Counted from the first letter of the stretch, positions 35,458 to 45,540 are shown. The stretch is DNA of 64,000 nucleotides from Chlorocebus sabaeus (GCF_047675955.1 NW_027328114.1:62001-126000), one strand, 5' to 3'. The notes: generated by a model from the letters alone, not told the origin. A program made the numbers and translations.

Positions 35458-36125
35458 GCTGAAAAAGGAAATATCTTCCGTAAAAACTGGAAAGAAGATT
35501 TCTGAGAAACCGCTCTGGGTTCTGTCAATTCATCTCACAGAGTTACAGCTTTCCCTTCAAGAAGCATTTCGCTAAGACTGTTCTTGTGGAATTTGCAAAG
35601 TGATATTCGGAAGCCCTTAGAGGGCTTTGTTGGAAAATGAAATATCTTCCGTTAAAAACTGGAAAGAAGCTTTCTGAGAAACTGCTTTGTGTTCTGTTAG
35701 TTCATCTCAAAGAGTTACAGCTTTCCTCTGTTCTTGTGATATTTGCAAAGTGATATTTGGAAGCCCATAGAGGGCTATGGTGAAAAAAGAAATATCTTCC
35801 GTTAAAAAGTGGAAAGAAGTTTTCTGAAAAACAGTTTTGTGTCCGTTAATTCATATTACAGATTTAAGCATTCTCCGCCAAAAGCCTTTCGCTAAGACTG
35901 TTCTTGTGGAACTTGAAATGTGATATTTGGAAACCCATAGAGGGCTACGGTGAAAAAGGAAATATCTTCCATTAAAATCTTAGAAGAAGATTTCTGAGAA
36001 ACTGCTTTTTTTTTTTGTTAATTGATCTCAGAGAGTTACAGCTTTCCCCTCAAGAAGTCTTTCCCTAAGACTCTTCTTGTGGAATTTGCAAAGTGATATT
36101 TGGAAGCCCATAGGGGGCTCTGGCG
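35458..36125. repeat. Local duplication of about four to five monomers, first copy
   Basis: Shares with 36,294-36,970 (offset 836 bp at the left end) the variants cttccgtaaaaactgg, gctctgggttctgt, cttcaagaagcatttcgc, gtgatattcggaagcc, cgttaattcatattacagat, gtggaacttgaaatgtg, and the T-run in gaaactgcttttttttt. Each copy also has its own deletion (near 35,723 and 36,604). Confidence 0.82.
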
Positions 36126-36293
36126 AAAAAGAAAATATCCTAAGATAAAAACCGAAAGGAAGCATTATGAGAAACTGCGCTGTGTTCTCTTAATTCATCT
36201 CATAGAGTTACAGATTTCCCCTCAAGAAGCCATTCACTAAGACTGTTCTTGTGAAATTTGAAAAGTGATATTTGGAAGCCCATAGAGGGCTAG

Positions 36294-36970
36294 GCTGAAA
36301 AAGGAAATATCTTCCGTAAAAACTGGAAAGAAGATTTCTGAGAAACTGCTCTGGGTTCTGTTAATTCATCTCACAGAGTTACAGCTTTCCCTTCAAGAAG
36401 CATTTCGCTAAGACTGTTCTTGTGAAATTTGCAAAGTGATATTCGGAAGCCCATAGAGGGCTATGGTGGAAAAGGAAATATCTTCCGTTAAAAACTGGAA
36501 AGAAGCTTTCTGAGAAACTGCCCTGTGTTCTGTTAGTTCATCTCATAGAGTTACAGCTTTCCTTTCAATATGCCGTTCAGTAAGATTGTTCTTGTGATAT
36601 TTGCAAAGTGATATAGAGGGCTTTGGTGAAAAAAGAAATATCTTCCGTTAAAAAGTGGAAAGAAGCTTTCTGAAAAACAGTTTTGTGTCTGTTAATTCAT
36701 ATTACAGATTTAAGCTTTCTCCTCCAAAAGCCTTTCGCTAAGACTGTTCTTGTGGAACTTGAAATGTGATATTTGGAAACCCATAGAGGGCTATGGTGAA
36801 AAAGGAAATATCTTCCGTTAAAAACATGGAAGATTGCTGAGAAACTGCTTTTTTTTTGTTGTTAATTGATCTCAGAGAGTTGCAGCTTTCCCCTCAAGAA
36901 GTCTTTCCCTAAGACTGTTCTTGTGGGATTTGCAAAGTGATATTTGGGAGCCCATAGGGGGCCCTGGCGA
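36294..36970. repeat. Local duplication of about four to five monomers, second copy
   Basis: Sister of 35,458-36,125 with the same ordered variants. It differs in the position of its deletion (gtgatatagagggc at about 36,610) and in a longer T-rich run (tttttttttgttgttaatt). Confidence 0.82.
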
Positions 36971-37449
36971 AAAAGAATATATCCTAAGATAAAAACCGAA
37001 AGGAAGGTTTTGAGAAACTGCTTTGTGTTCTGTTAATTCATCTCAGAGTGTTACAGGTTTCTCCTCAAGAAGCCTTTCGCTAAGACTGTTCTTGTGAAAT
37101 TTGCAAAGTGATGTTTGGATTCCCATAGAGGGCTAAGGTGAAAAAGGAAATAACTTTCGTTAAAAACTGGAAAGAAGATTTCTGAGAAACTGCTTTGCGT
37201 TCTGTTAGTTCAACTCACAGAGTTACAGCTTTCCCCTCAAGAAGCTGTTCACTAAGACTGTTTTTGTGAAATTAGTAAAGTGATAGTTGGAACCCATAGA
37301 GGGTTATGGTGAAAAAGAAAATATCCTAGGATAAAAACCGAAAATAAGCTTTCTGAGAAACTGCTTTGTGTTCTGTTAATTCAACTAAGAGTGTTACAGT
37401 TTCCCGTCAAGAAGCCTTTCTCAGGAAGCCTTTCGCTAAGACTGTTCTT

Positions 37450-37820
37450 GTGGAATTTGCAAAGTGATATTTGGAAGCCCATACAGGCGGGCTATGGTGA
37501 AAAAGGAAATATCTTCCGTTAAAAACTGGAAAGAATCTTTCTGAGAAACTGCTTTGTGTTATGTTAATTCATCTCACAGAGTTACAGCTTTCTCCGCAAG
37601 AAACCGTTCACTAAGGCTGTTCTTGTGGAGTTTGCAAAGTGATAGTTGGAAGCCCATAGAGGGCTATGTTGAAAAAGGAAATATGCTAAGATAAAAACTG
37701 AAAATAAGGTATCTGAGAAACTGTGTTCTTTTAATGATCTCACAGAGTTACAGCTTTCCCTTCAAGAATCCTTTCGCTAAGTCTGTTCTTGTTTACTTTG
37801 CAAAGGGATATTTGGAAGCC
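37450..37820. repeat. Segment related to 12,900-13,280 and 20,456-20,836
   Basis: Shares ctttctccgcaagaaaccg, gctatgttgaaaaagg, aaatatgctaagataaaaac, ggtatctgagaaactg and the truncated ttaatgatctcacag, in the same order. The exact loss in ttaatgatctc is unlikely to have arisen independently, so this is a dispersed relative about 24.5 kb away from copy 1. Confidence 0.75.
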
Positions 37821-39387
37821 CATAGAGGGCTATGGTGAAAAAGGAAATATCTCCAGTAAAAAACTGGAAAGAAGCTTTCTGAGAAACTACTTTGTGTTCT
37901 GTTAATTCATCTTACAGAGTTACAGCTTTTCCCTCAAGAAGCCTTTCCCTAAGACTGTTCTTGTTGGATAGGCATAGTGATATTTGGAAGCTCATAGAAG
38001 GCTATGGTGAAAAAGAGAATATCTTCCGTTAAAAACTGGAAAGAAGCTTTCTGGGAAGCTGCCTTGTGTTTTCTTAATTCATCTCATAGAGTTATAGCTT
38101 TCCCCTCAAGAAGAATTTCGCTAGGACTGTTCTTGTGGAATTGGCAAAGTGATATTTGGAAGCCCATACAGGGCTAGGGTGAAAAAGGAAACATCCTAGG
38201 ATAAAAACTGAAAAGAAGTTTTCTGAGAAACTGCTTTGTGTTCTGTTATTTCATCTCACAGAGTTACAGCTTTCCCTTCAAGTAGCCATTCTCTAAGACT
38301 GTTCTTGTGGAATTTACGAAGACATATTTGGGTGCCCATAGAGGGCTATGGTGAAAAAGGAAATATCTTCTGTTAGAAACTGCAAAGAAGGCTTCTGAGA
38401 AACTGCTTTTTGTGTTCTGTTAATTCATCTCACAGAGTTACAGCTTTCCCCTGAAGAAACCGTTCACTGAGATTGTTCTTGTGGAATTTGCAAAGTGCTA
38501 TTGGAAGCCACTAGAGGGTTATGGCAAAAAAGGAAATATCCAATATAAAAACCGAAAGGAAGCTTTCTGAGAAACTGCATTGTGTTTTGTTAATTCATCT
38601 CACAGAGTTACAGCTTTCCGCTCAGGAAGCCTTTCGCTAAGAGTGTTCTTGTTGTATTTGCAAAGTGATAATTAAATTACATGGAGGGCTATGTTTAAAA
38701 AGGAAACTTTTCCGTTAAAAACTGGAAAGAAGCTTTCTGAGAAACTGCTTTTTGTTCTGTTAATTCATCCTACAGTGTAACAGCTTTCCCCTGAAGAAGC
38801 CTTTCGCTAAGACTGTTCTTGTGGAATTTGCAAAGTGATATTTGGAAGCCCATACAGGGCTATGGTGAAAAAGGAAATCAATTCCATTAAAACCTGGAAA
38901 GAATCTTTCTGAGAAACGGCTTTGTGTTCTCTTAATTCATCTCACAGAGTAACAGCTTTCCCCTCAAGAAGCCAATCGCTAAGACTGTTCTTGTGGAATT
39001 TGCAAAGTGATATTTCGCATCCCATAGGGGGCTATGGAGAAAAAGGAAATATATTCAGTTAAGAACTGGAAAGAAGCTTTCTGAGAAACGGCCTTGTGTT
39101 CTCTTAATTCATCTCACAGAGTTACAGCATTCCCCTCAAGAAGCCTTTCGTTAAGACTGTTCTTGTGAAATTTGCAAAGGGATATTTGGAAGCCCATTGA
39201 GGGCTATGTTGAAAAAGGAAATCTCATCCGTTTAAAACTGGAAAGAAACTTTCTGAGAAACGGCTTTGTGTGCTGTTAATTCATCACACACAGTTACAGC
39301 TTTCCCCTCATGAAGCCTTTCGCTAAGAGTGTTCTTGTGGAATTTGCAAAGTTATATTTGGAAGCCCATAGAGGGCTATGATGAAAA

Positions 39388-39399
39388 AGGAAATATCTT
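39388..39399 (+). repeat. Target-site duplication, 3' side of the L1
   Basis: The 12-base sequence aggaaatatctt is part of a satellite monomer and is repeated exactly at 45,546-45,557 on the other side of the L1. The monomer continues after the right copy with cagttaaaaactgg, as expected for the undisturbed site. Confidence 0.92.
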
Positions 39400-39402
39400 T
39401 TT

Positions 39403-39414
39403 AAAAAAAAAAAA
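39403..39414 (+). repeat. A12 run (T12 in L1 sense) within the L1 tail
   Basis: A run of 12 A on the plus strand lies between the target-site duplication plus tttt and the AT-rich L1 end. In L1 sense this is poly(T), the opposite of the expected poly(A). It may be a changed tail, a small tail inversion or a short non-L1 addition. Confidence 0.8.
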
Positions 39415-39561
39415 TTTTAAATTTCTTTATTATTATTAAACTTTAAGTTGTAGGGTACATGTGCACAACGTGCAGGTTTGCTACATATGTATTCTTGTGC
39501 CATGTTGGTGTGCTGCACCCATCAACTCGTCATTTACATCAGGTATAACTCCCAATGCAAT

Positions 39562-39583
39562 CCCTCCCCCCTCCCCCCTCCCC
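39562..39583 (-). other. G-rich polypurine tract of the L1 3' UTR, possible G-quadruplex
   Basis: On the minus strand there are four runs of three to six G separated by single A bases. Such a tract is a standard part of primate L1 3' UTRs and fits the G-quadruplex pattern. Folding is inferred. Confidence 0.8.
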
Positions 39584-39638
39584 ATGATAGGCCCCGGTGT
39601 GTGATGTTCCCCTTCCCGAGTCCAAGTGATCTCATTGT

Positions 39639-42600
39639 TCAGTTCCCGCCTATGAGTGAGAACATGCGGTGTTTGGTTTTCTGTTGTTGTGATAGTTTGC
39701 TAAGAATGATGGTTTCCAGCTGCATCCATGTCCCTACAAAGGACACAAACTCATCCTTTTTTATGGCTGCATAGTATTCCATGGTGTATATGTGCCACAT
39801 TTTCTTAATCCAATCTGTCACTGATGGATATTTGGGTTGATTCCAAGTCTTTGCTATTGTGAATAGTGCTGCAATAAACATACGTGTGCATGTGTCTTTA
39901 TAGCAGCATAATTTATAATCCTTTGGGTATATACACAGTAATGGGATGGCTGGATCATATGATACATCTAGTTCTAGATCCTTGAGGAATCGCCATACAG
40001 TTTTCCATAATGGTTGAACTAGTTTACAATCCCACCAACAGTGTAAAAGTGTTCCTATTTCTCCACATCCTCTCCAGCACCTGTTGTTTCCTGACTTTTT
40101 AATGATCGCCATTCTAACTGGTGTGAGATGGTATCTCATTGTGGTTTTGATTTGCATTTCTCTGATGGCCAGTGATGATGAGCATTTTTTCATGTGTCTG
40201 TTGGCTGTATGAATGTCTTCTTTTGAGAAATGTCTGTTCATATCCTTTGCCCACTTTTGGATGGGGTTGTTTGTTTTTTTCTTGTAAATTTGTTTGAGTT
40301 TTTTGTAGGTTCTGGATATTAGCCCTTTGTCAGATGAGTAGATTGCAAAAATTTTCTCCCATTCTGTAGGTTGCCTGTTCACTCTGATGTTAGTTTCTTT
40401 TGCTGTGTGGAAGCTCTTTAGTTTAATGAGATCCCATTTGTCAATTTTGGCTTTTGCTGCCGTTGCTTTTGGTGTTATAGACATGAAGTCTTTGCCCATG
40501 CCTATGTCCTGAATGGTACTACCTAGGTTTTCCTCTAGGATTTTTATGGTATTAGGTCTAACATTTAAGTCTCTAATCCATCTTGAATTAATTTTCGTAT
40601 AAGGAGTAAGGAAAGGATCCAGTTTCAGCTTTCTACTTATGGCTAGCCAATTTCCCCAGCACCATTTATTAAATAGGGAATCCTTTCCCCATTTCTTGTT
40701 TCTCTCAGGTTTGTCAAAGATCAGATGGCTGTAGATGTGTGGTATTATTTCTGAGGACCCTGTTCTGTTCCATTGGTCTATATCTCTGTTTTGGTACCAG
40801 TACCATGCTGTTTTGGTTACTGTAGCCTTGTAGTATAGTTTGAAGTCAGGTAGCGTGATGCCTCCAGCTTTGTTCTTTTGACATAGGATTGTCTTGGAGA
40901 TGTGGGCTCTTTTTTGGTTCCATATGAACTTTAAAGCAGTTTTTTCCAATTCTGTGAAGAAGCTCATTGGTAGCTTGATGGGGATGGCATTGAATCTGTA
41001 AATTACCTTGGGCAGTATGGCCATTTTCATGATATTGATTCTTCCTATCCATGAGCATGGTATGTTCTTCCATTTTTTTGTGTCCTCTTTTATTTCACTG
41101 AGCAGTGGTTTGTAGTTCTCCTTGAAGAGGTCCTTTACATCCCTTGTAAGTTGGATTCCTAGGTATTTTATTCTCTTTGGAGCAATTGTGAATGGAAGTT
41201 CATTCCTGATTTGGCTCTCTGTTTGACTGTTACTGGTGTATAAGAATGCTTGTGATTTTTGCACATTAATTTTGTATCCTGAGACTTTGCTGAAGTTGCT
41301 TATCAGCTTAAGGAGATTTTGGGCTGAGACAATGGGGTTTTCTAAATATACAATCATGTCATCTGCAAACAGGGACAATTTGACTTCTTTTCCTAACTGA
41401 ATCCCCTTGATTTCTTTCTCTTGCCTGATTGCCCTAGCCAGCACTTCCAACACTATGTTGAATAGGAGTGGTGAGAGAGGGCATCCCTGTCTTGTGCCAG
41501 TTTTCAAAGGGAATTTTTCCAGTTTTTGCCCATTCAGTATGATATTGGCTGTGGGTTTGTCATAAATAGCTCTTATTATTTTGAGGTACTTTCTATCAAT
41601 ACCGAATTTATTGAGCGTTTTTAGCATGAAGGGCTGTTGAATTTTGTCAAAAGCCTTTTCTGCATCGATTGAGATAATGATGTGGTTCTTGTCTTTGGTT
41701 CTGTTTATATGCTGGATTATGTTTGTTGATTTGCGAATGTTGAACCAGCCTTGCATCCCAGGGATGAAGCCCACTTGATCATGGTGGATAAGCTTTTTGA
41801 TGTGTTGCTGAATCCGGTTTGCCAGTATTTTATTGAGGATTTTTGCATAGATGTTCATCAGGGATATTGGTCTAAAATTCTCTTTTTTTGTTGTTTCTCT
41901 GCCAGGCTTTGGTATCAGGATGATGTTGGCCTCATAAAATGAGTTAGAGAGGATTCCCTCTTTTTCTCTTGATTGCAATAGTTTCAGAAGGAATGGTACC
42001 AGCTCCTCCTTGTACCTCTGGTAGAATTCAGCTGTGAATCCATCTGGTCCTGGACTTTTTTTGGTTGGTAGGCTATTAATTATTGCCTCAATTTCAGAGC
42101 CTGCTATTGGTCTATTCAGGGATTCAACTTCTTCCTGGTTTAGTCTTGGAAGAGTGTAAGTGTCCAGGAAATTATCCATTTCTTCTAGATTTTCCAGTTT
42201 ATTTGCATAGAGGTGTTTATAGTATTCTCTGTTGGTAGTTTGTATTTCTGTGGGGTCGGTGGTGATATCCCCTTTATCATTTTTAATTGCGTCGATTTGA
42301 TTCTTCTCTCTTTTCTTCTTTATTAGTCTTGCTAGTGGTCTGTCAATTTTGTTGATCTTTTCAAAAAACCAACTCCTGGATTCATTGATTTTTTGGAGGG
42401 TTTTTTGTGTCTCTATCTCCTTCAGTTCTGCTCTGATCTTAGTTATTTCTTGCCTTCTGCTAGCTTTCGAATGTGTTTGCTCTTGCTTCTCTAGTTCTTT
42501 TAATTGTGATGTTAGAGTGTCAATTTTAGATCTTTCCTGCTTTCTCTTGTGGGCATTTAGTGCTATAAATTTCCCTCTACACACTGCTTTAAATGTGTCC

Positions 42601-43463
42601 CAGAGATTCTGGTATGTTGTATCTTTGTTCTCATTGGTTTCAAAGAACATCTTTATTTCTGCCTTCATTTCGTTATGTACCCAGTAGTCATTCAGGAGCA
42701 GGTTGTTCAGTTTCCATGTAGTTGAGCGGTTTTGATTGAGTTTCTTAGTCCTGAGTTCTAGTTTGATTGCAGTGTGGTCTGAGAGACAGTTTGTTATAAT
42801 TTCTGTTCTTGTACATTTGCTGAGGAGTGCTTTACTTCCAATTACGTGGTCAATTTTGGAGTAAGTACGATGTGATGCTGAGAAGAATGTATATTCTGTT
42901 GATTTGTGGTGGAGAGTTCTATAGATGTCTATTAGTTCTGCTTGCTTCAGAGATGAGTTCAATTCCTGGATATCCTTGTTAACTTTCTGTCTCGTTGATC
43001 TGTCTAATGTTGACAGTGGAGTGTTGAAGTCTCCCATTATTATTGTATGGGAGTCTAAGTCTCTTTGTAAGGCTCTAAGGACTTGCTTTATGAATCTGGG
43101 TGCTCCTGTATTGGGTGCATATATATTTAGGATAGTTAGCTCTTCCTGTTGAATTGATCCCTTTACCATTATGTAATGGCCTTCTTTGTCTCTTTTGATC
43201 TTTGATGGTTTAAAGTCTGTTTTATCAGAGACTAGTATCACAACCCCCGCTTTTTTTTGTTCTCCATTTGCTTGGTAAATCTTCCTCCATCCCTTTATTT
43301 TGAGCCTATGTATGTCTCTGCGTGTGAGATGGGTCTCCTGAATACAGCAGACTGATGGGTCTTGACTCTTTATCCAGTTTGCCAGTCTGTGTCTTTTAAT
43401 TGGAGCATTTAGTCCATTTACATTTAAGGTTAAGATTGTTATGTGTGAACTTGATCCTGCCAT
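39639..43463 (-). CDS. ORF2: L1 ORF2 protein, endonuclease and reverse transcriptase, intact
   Basis: The frame is open over 1,274 residues; primate L1 ORF2p is about 1,275. Residues 1-239 form the apurinic-like endonuclease that nicks target DNA: N14, E43, D145, N147, D205 and H230 are all in place, with GDFN at 144-147 and SDH at 228-230. The reverse transcriptase domain occupies the middle, with the catalytic FADD motif near residue 700 and RQGCPLSP before it. The C terminus has the Cys-rich motif CX3CX7HX4C (within NNRCWRGCGEIGTLLHCW). The protein ends normally in SLIGGN and TGA. The ATG is 63 bp after the ORF1 stop, the usual primate spacing; translation normally depends on ribosomes that have passed ORF1. 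The enzyme makes cDNA from its own RNA at the nicked target. No lesion is visible, though single harmful substitutions cannot be excluded. Confidence 0.96.
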   Translation of the reverse strand: MAGSSSHITILTLNVNGLNAPIKRHRLANWIKSQDPSVCCIQETHLTRRDIHRLKIKGWRKIYQANGEQKKAGVVILVSDKTDFKPSKIKRDKEGHYIMVKGSIQQEELTILNIYAPNTGAPRFIKQVLRALQRDLDSHTIIMGDFNTPLSTLDRSTRQKVNKDIQELNSSLKQAELIDIYRTLHHKSTEYTFFSASHRTYSKIDHVIGSKALLSKCTRTEIITNCLSDHTAIKLELRTKKLNQNRSTTWKLNNLLLNDYWVHNEMKAEIKMFFETNENKDTTYQNLWDTFKAVCRGKFIALNAHKRKQERSKIDTLTSQLKELEKQEQTHSKASRRQEITKIRAELKEIETQKTLQKINESRSWFFEKINKIDRPLARLIKKKREKNQIDAIKNDKGDITTDPTEIQTTNREYYKHLYANKLENLEEMDNFLDTYTLPRLNQEEVESLNRPIAGSEIEAIINSLPTKKSPGPDGFTAEFYQRYKEELVPFLLKLLQSREKEGILSNSFYEANIILIPKPGRETTKKENFRPISLMNIYAKILNKILANRIQQHIKKLIHHDQVGFIPGMQGWFNIRKSTNIIQHINRTKDKNHIIISIDAEKAFDKIQQPFMLKTLNKFGIDRKYLKIIRAIYDKPTANIILNGQKLEKFPLKTGTRQGCPLSPLLFNIVLEVLARAIRQEKEIKGIQLGKEVKLSLFADDMIVYLENPIVSAQNLLKLISNFSKVSGYKINVQKSQAFLYTSNSQTESQIRNELPFTIAPKRIKYLGIQLTRDVKDLFKENYKPLLSEIKEDTKKWKNIPCSWIGRINIMKMAILPKVIYRFNAIPIKLPMSFFTELEKTALKFIWNQKRAHISKTILCQKNKAGGITLPDFKLYYKATVTKTAWYWYQNRDIDQWNRTGSSEIIPHIYSHLIFDKPERNKKWGKDSLFNKWCWGNWLAISRKLKLDPFLTPYTKINSRWIRDLNVRPNTIKILEENLGSTIQDIGMGKDFMSITPKATAAKAKIDKWDLIKLKSFHTAKETNIRVNRQPTEWEKIFAIYSSDKGLISRTYKKLKQIYKKKTNNPIQKWAKDMNRHFSKEDIHTANRHMKKCSSSLAIREMQIKTTMRYHLTPVRMAIIKKSGNNRCWRGCGEIGTLLHCWWDCKLVQPLWKTVWRFLKDLELDVSYDPAIPLLCIYPKDYKLCCYKDTCTRMFIAALFTIAKTWNQPKYPSVTDWIKKMWHIYTMEYYAAIKKDEFVSFVGTWMQLETIILSKLSQQQKTKHRMFSLIGGN

Positions 43464-43526
43464 TATGATATTAACTGGTTATTTTGCTCGTTAGTTGCTG
43501 CAGTTTCTTCCTAGCCTTGATGGTCT
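43464..43526 (-). other. L1 inter-ORF spacer
   Basis: Sixty-three bases between the ORF1 TAA and the ORF2 ATG, matching the usual human L1 spacer length. It holds no open frame of its own. Confidence 0.9.
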
Positions 43527-44524
43527 TTACATTTTGGCATGTTTTTGCAATGGCTGGTACCGGTTGTTCCTTTCCATGTTTAGTGCTTCCTTCAGGGTCT
43601 CTTGTAAGGCAGGCCTAGTGGTGACAAAATCTCTAAGCATTTGCTTATCTGTAAAGGATTTTATTTCTCCTTCACTTACGAAACTTAGTTTGGCTGGATA
43701 TGAAATTCTGGGTTTAAAATTCTTTTCTTTCAGAATGTTGAATATTGGCCCCCACTCTCTTCTGGCTTGAAGATTTTCTGCCGAGAGATCTGCTGTTAGT
43801 CTGATGGGCTTCCCTTTGTGGGTAACCCGACCTTTCTCTCTGGCTGCCCTTAAGATTTTTTCCTTCATTTCAACTTTTTGGAATCTGGCAATTATGTGTC
43901 TTGGAGTTGCTCTTCTCGAGGAGTATCTTTGTGGCGTTCTCTGTATTTCCTGGATTTGAATGTTGGCCTGCCCTACTAGGTTGGGGAAGTTCTCCTGGAT
44001 GATATCCTGAAGAGTGTTTTCCAACTTGGTTCCATTTTCCCCCTCACTTTCAGGCACCGCAATCAGACGTAGATTTGGTCTTTTTACATAATCCCATACT
44101 TCATGCAGGCTTTGTTCATTTCTTTTTCTTCTTTTTTCTTTTGGTTTTTCTTCTCGCTTCATTTCATTCATTTGATCCTCAATCGCTGACATTCTTTCTT
44201 CCAGTTGATCGAGTCGGTTACTGAATTTCTCATGTCATGGTTTTCGTCTCTTTCATTTCGTTTATGAGCTTCTCTGTATTAATTACTCTAGCCATCAATT
44301 CTTCCACTTTTTTTTTCAAGATTTTTAGTTTCTTTGCGCTGGGTACGTAATTCCTCCTTTAGCTCTGAAAAATTTGATGGACTGAAGCCTTGTTCTCTCA
44401 TCTCGTCGAAGTCATTCTCCGTCCAACTTTGATCCGTTGCTGACGATGAGCTGCACTCCTTTGCCGGGGGAGATGCGCTCTTATATTTTGAATTTCCAGC
44501 TTTTCTGCCCTGCTTTTTCCCCTT
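43527..44524 (-). pseudogene. ORF1: L1 ORF1 (RNA-binding chaperone), broken
   Basis: ORF1p is normally about 338 residues: an N-terminal coiled coil forming trimers, an RRM-like domain and a C-terminal domain that coat L1 RNA. Only the C-terminal 221 codons are open here (43,527-44,192), starting at MSAIEDQMNEMK and ending in LQKHAKM; they keep the end of the coiled coil, the RRM and the C-terminal domain. Lesions upstream: the start codon position reads AAG instead of ATG (44,522-44,524); an A-run of nine (44,308-44,316) shifts the frame by one; ATG ACA is followed by TGA (44,230-44,232) where CGA is expected, a CpG-type change; and about 20 bases seem lost at 44,226-44,229. The total of 998 bp against 1,017 for human ORF1 agrees with these changes. 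The N-terminal part is recognisable between lesions (NTEKLINEMKET). A shortened protein without trimerisation would not be expected to work. Confidence 0.93.
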
Positions 44525-45109
44525 CTTTGTGGTTTTATCTGCCTCTGGTCTTTGATGATGGTGATGTACTGATGGGGTTTTGGTGTAGGTGTCCTTTCTG
44601 TTTGATAGTTTTCCTTCTAACAGTCAGGACCCTAAGTTGTAGGTCTGTTGGAGATTGCTTGAGGTCCACGCCAGACCCTGTTTGCCTGGGTATCAGCAGC
44701 AGAGGCTGCAGAAGATAGAATATTTCTGAACAGCGAGTGTACCTGTCTGATTCTTGCTTTGGAAGCTTCCTCTCAGGGGTGTACTCCACCCTGTGAGGTG
44801 TGGGGTGTCAGACTGCCCCTAGTGGGGGATGTCTCCCAGTTAGGCTACTCAGGGGTCAGGGACCCACTTGAGCAGGGAGTCTGTCCCTTCTCAGATCTCA
44901 ACCTCCGTGTTGGGAGATCCACTACTGCTCTCTTCAAAGCTGTCAGACAGAGTCGTTTGCGTCTGCAGAGCTGCTGCGTTTGTTATTGTTTACTGTGCCC
45001 TGTCCCCAGAGGTGGAGTCTACAGAGACAGGAAGGTTTCCTTGAGCTGCTGTGAGCTCCACCCAGTTCGAGCTTCCCAGCAGCTTTGTTTACCTACTTAA
45101 GCCTCAGCA

Positions 45110-45253
45110 ATGGAGGGCGCCCCTCCGCCAGCCTCGCTGCTGCCTTGCCGGTAGATCACAGACTGCTGTGCTAGCAATGAGGGAGGCTCCGTGGGTGTGG
45201 GACCCTCCCGGCCAGGTGTGGGATATGATCTCCTGGTGTGCCTATTTGCTTAA
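45110..45253 (+). pseudogene. ORF0: L1 antisense ORF0 remnant
   Basis: On the antisense strand of the L1 5' UTR an ATG opens MEGAPPPASLLPC, closely resembling the start of primate ORF0 (human begins MAGAPPPASLPPC). Codon 15 is TAG (45,152-45,154). Past it the same frame continues recognisably with TDCCASN and SVGVGPS until TAA at 45,251. The human product is about 70 residues and is made from the antisense promoter; this copy would give at most 14 residues. Recognition is from memory of the human sequence. Confidence 0.75.
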
Positions 45254-45530
45254 AGCGCAGTATTGGGGTGGGAGTTACCCGATTTTCCAGGTGTTGTGTG
45301 TCTCAGTTCCCCTGGCTAGGAAAAGGGATTCCCTTCCCCCCTGCGCTTTCCAGGTGAGGCAATGCCTCGCCCTGCTTCAGCTCTCGCTGGTCGGGCTGCA
45401 GCAGCTGACCAGCACCGATCGTCTGGCAGTCCCCAGTGAGATGAACCCAGTACCTCAGTTGAAAATGCAGAAATCACCGGTCTTCTGTGTCGCTCGCGCT
45501 GGGAGTTAGAGACTGGAGCTGTTCCTATTC

Positions 45531-45540
45531 GGCCATCTTG
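45531..45540 (-). promoter_or_regulatory. YY1-type site at L1 5' end
   Basis: The minus strand reads CAAGATGGCC within the first 20 bases of the L1. This is the conserved YY1 binding site that positions L1 transcription initiation at the element's first bases. It is intact. Confidence 0.85.

Larger units (their letters stand above)
27411..39399. repeat. Alpha-satellite array, monomeric, up to the L1 insertion
   Basis: About 70 common-type monomers in one orientation with no regular higher-order period. From 25.1 to 31.4 kb a variant class with ctgccgtgtgtt and catctcaccgagttac recurs (25,193; 25,542; 28,118; 28,975; 29,489; 29,831; 31,378). Deleted monomers occur around 35,723 (about 30 bp lost between ctttcc and tctgttcttg) and 36,604 (gtgatatagagggc, lacking ttggaagccc). 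The last monomer is cut by the L1 at 39,399. No gene is seen. Confidence 0.92.
39400..39638 (-). other. L1 3' UTR and 3' tail
   Basis: Follows the ORF2 stop. It contains the purine-rich tract (39,562-39,583), the end region cttaaagtttaataataata, and an AATAAA polyadenylation signal (39,426-39,431 on the minus strand). After the signal the tail is not a clean poly(A): it reads gaaatttaaaa, then 12 T, then 5 A before the target-site duplication. Confidence 0.88.

Noticed and set aside
36001..36020. T-run as an old retrotransposon tail
   Set aside because: The monomer continues without interruption on both sides, so this is slippage in a T-rich spot (a similar run is at about 36,850 in the duplicated block).
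39400..39638. 3' transduction of unique flanking DNA by the L1
   Set aside because: The extra sequence after the polyadenylation signal is only about 30 AT-rich bases, too short and simple to assign to a source locus.
40846..43152. Other open frames of 60-112 codons inside the L1, on both strands
   Set aside because: Shadows of ORF2 in other frames. The ORF2 frame alone has recognisable domains.
44437..45509. Plus-strand open frames of 84-152 codons in the L1 5' UTR, including one overlapping ORF0
   Set aside because: Not in the ORF0 frame and without recognised homology. GC-rich 5' UTR sequence often stays open by chance.
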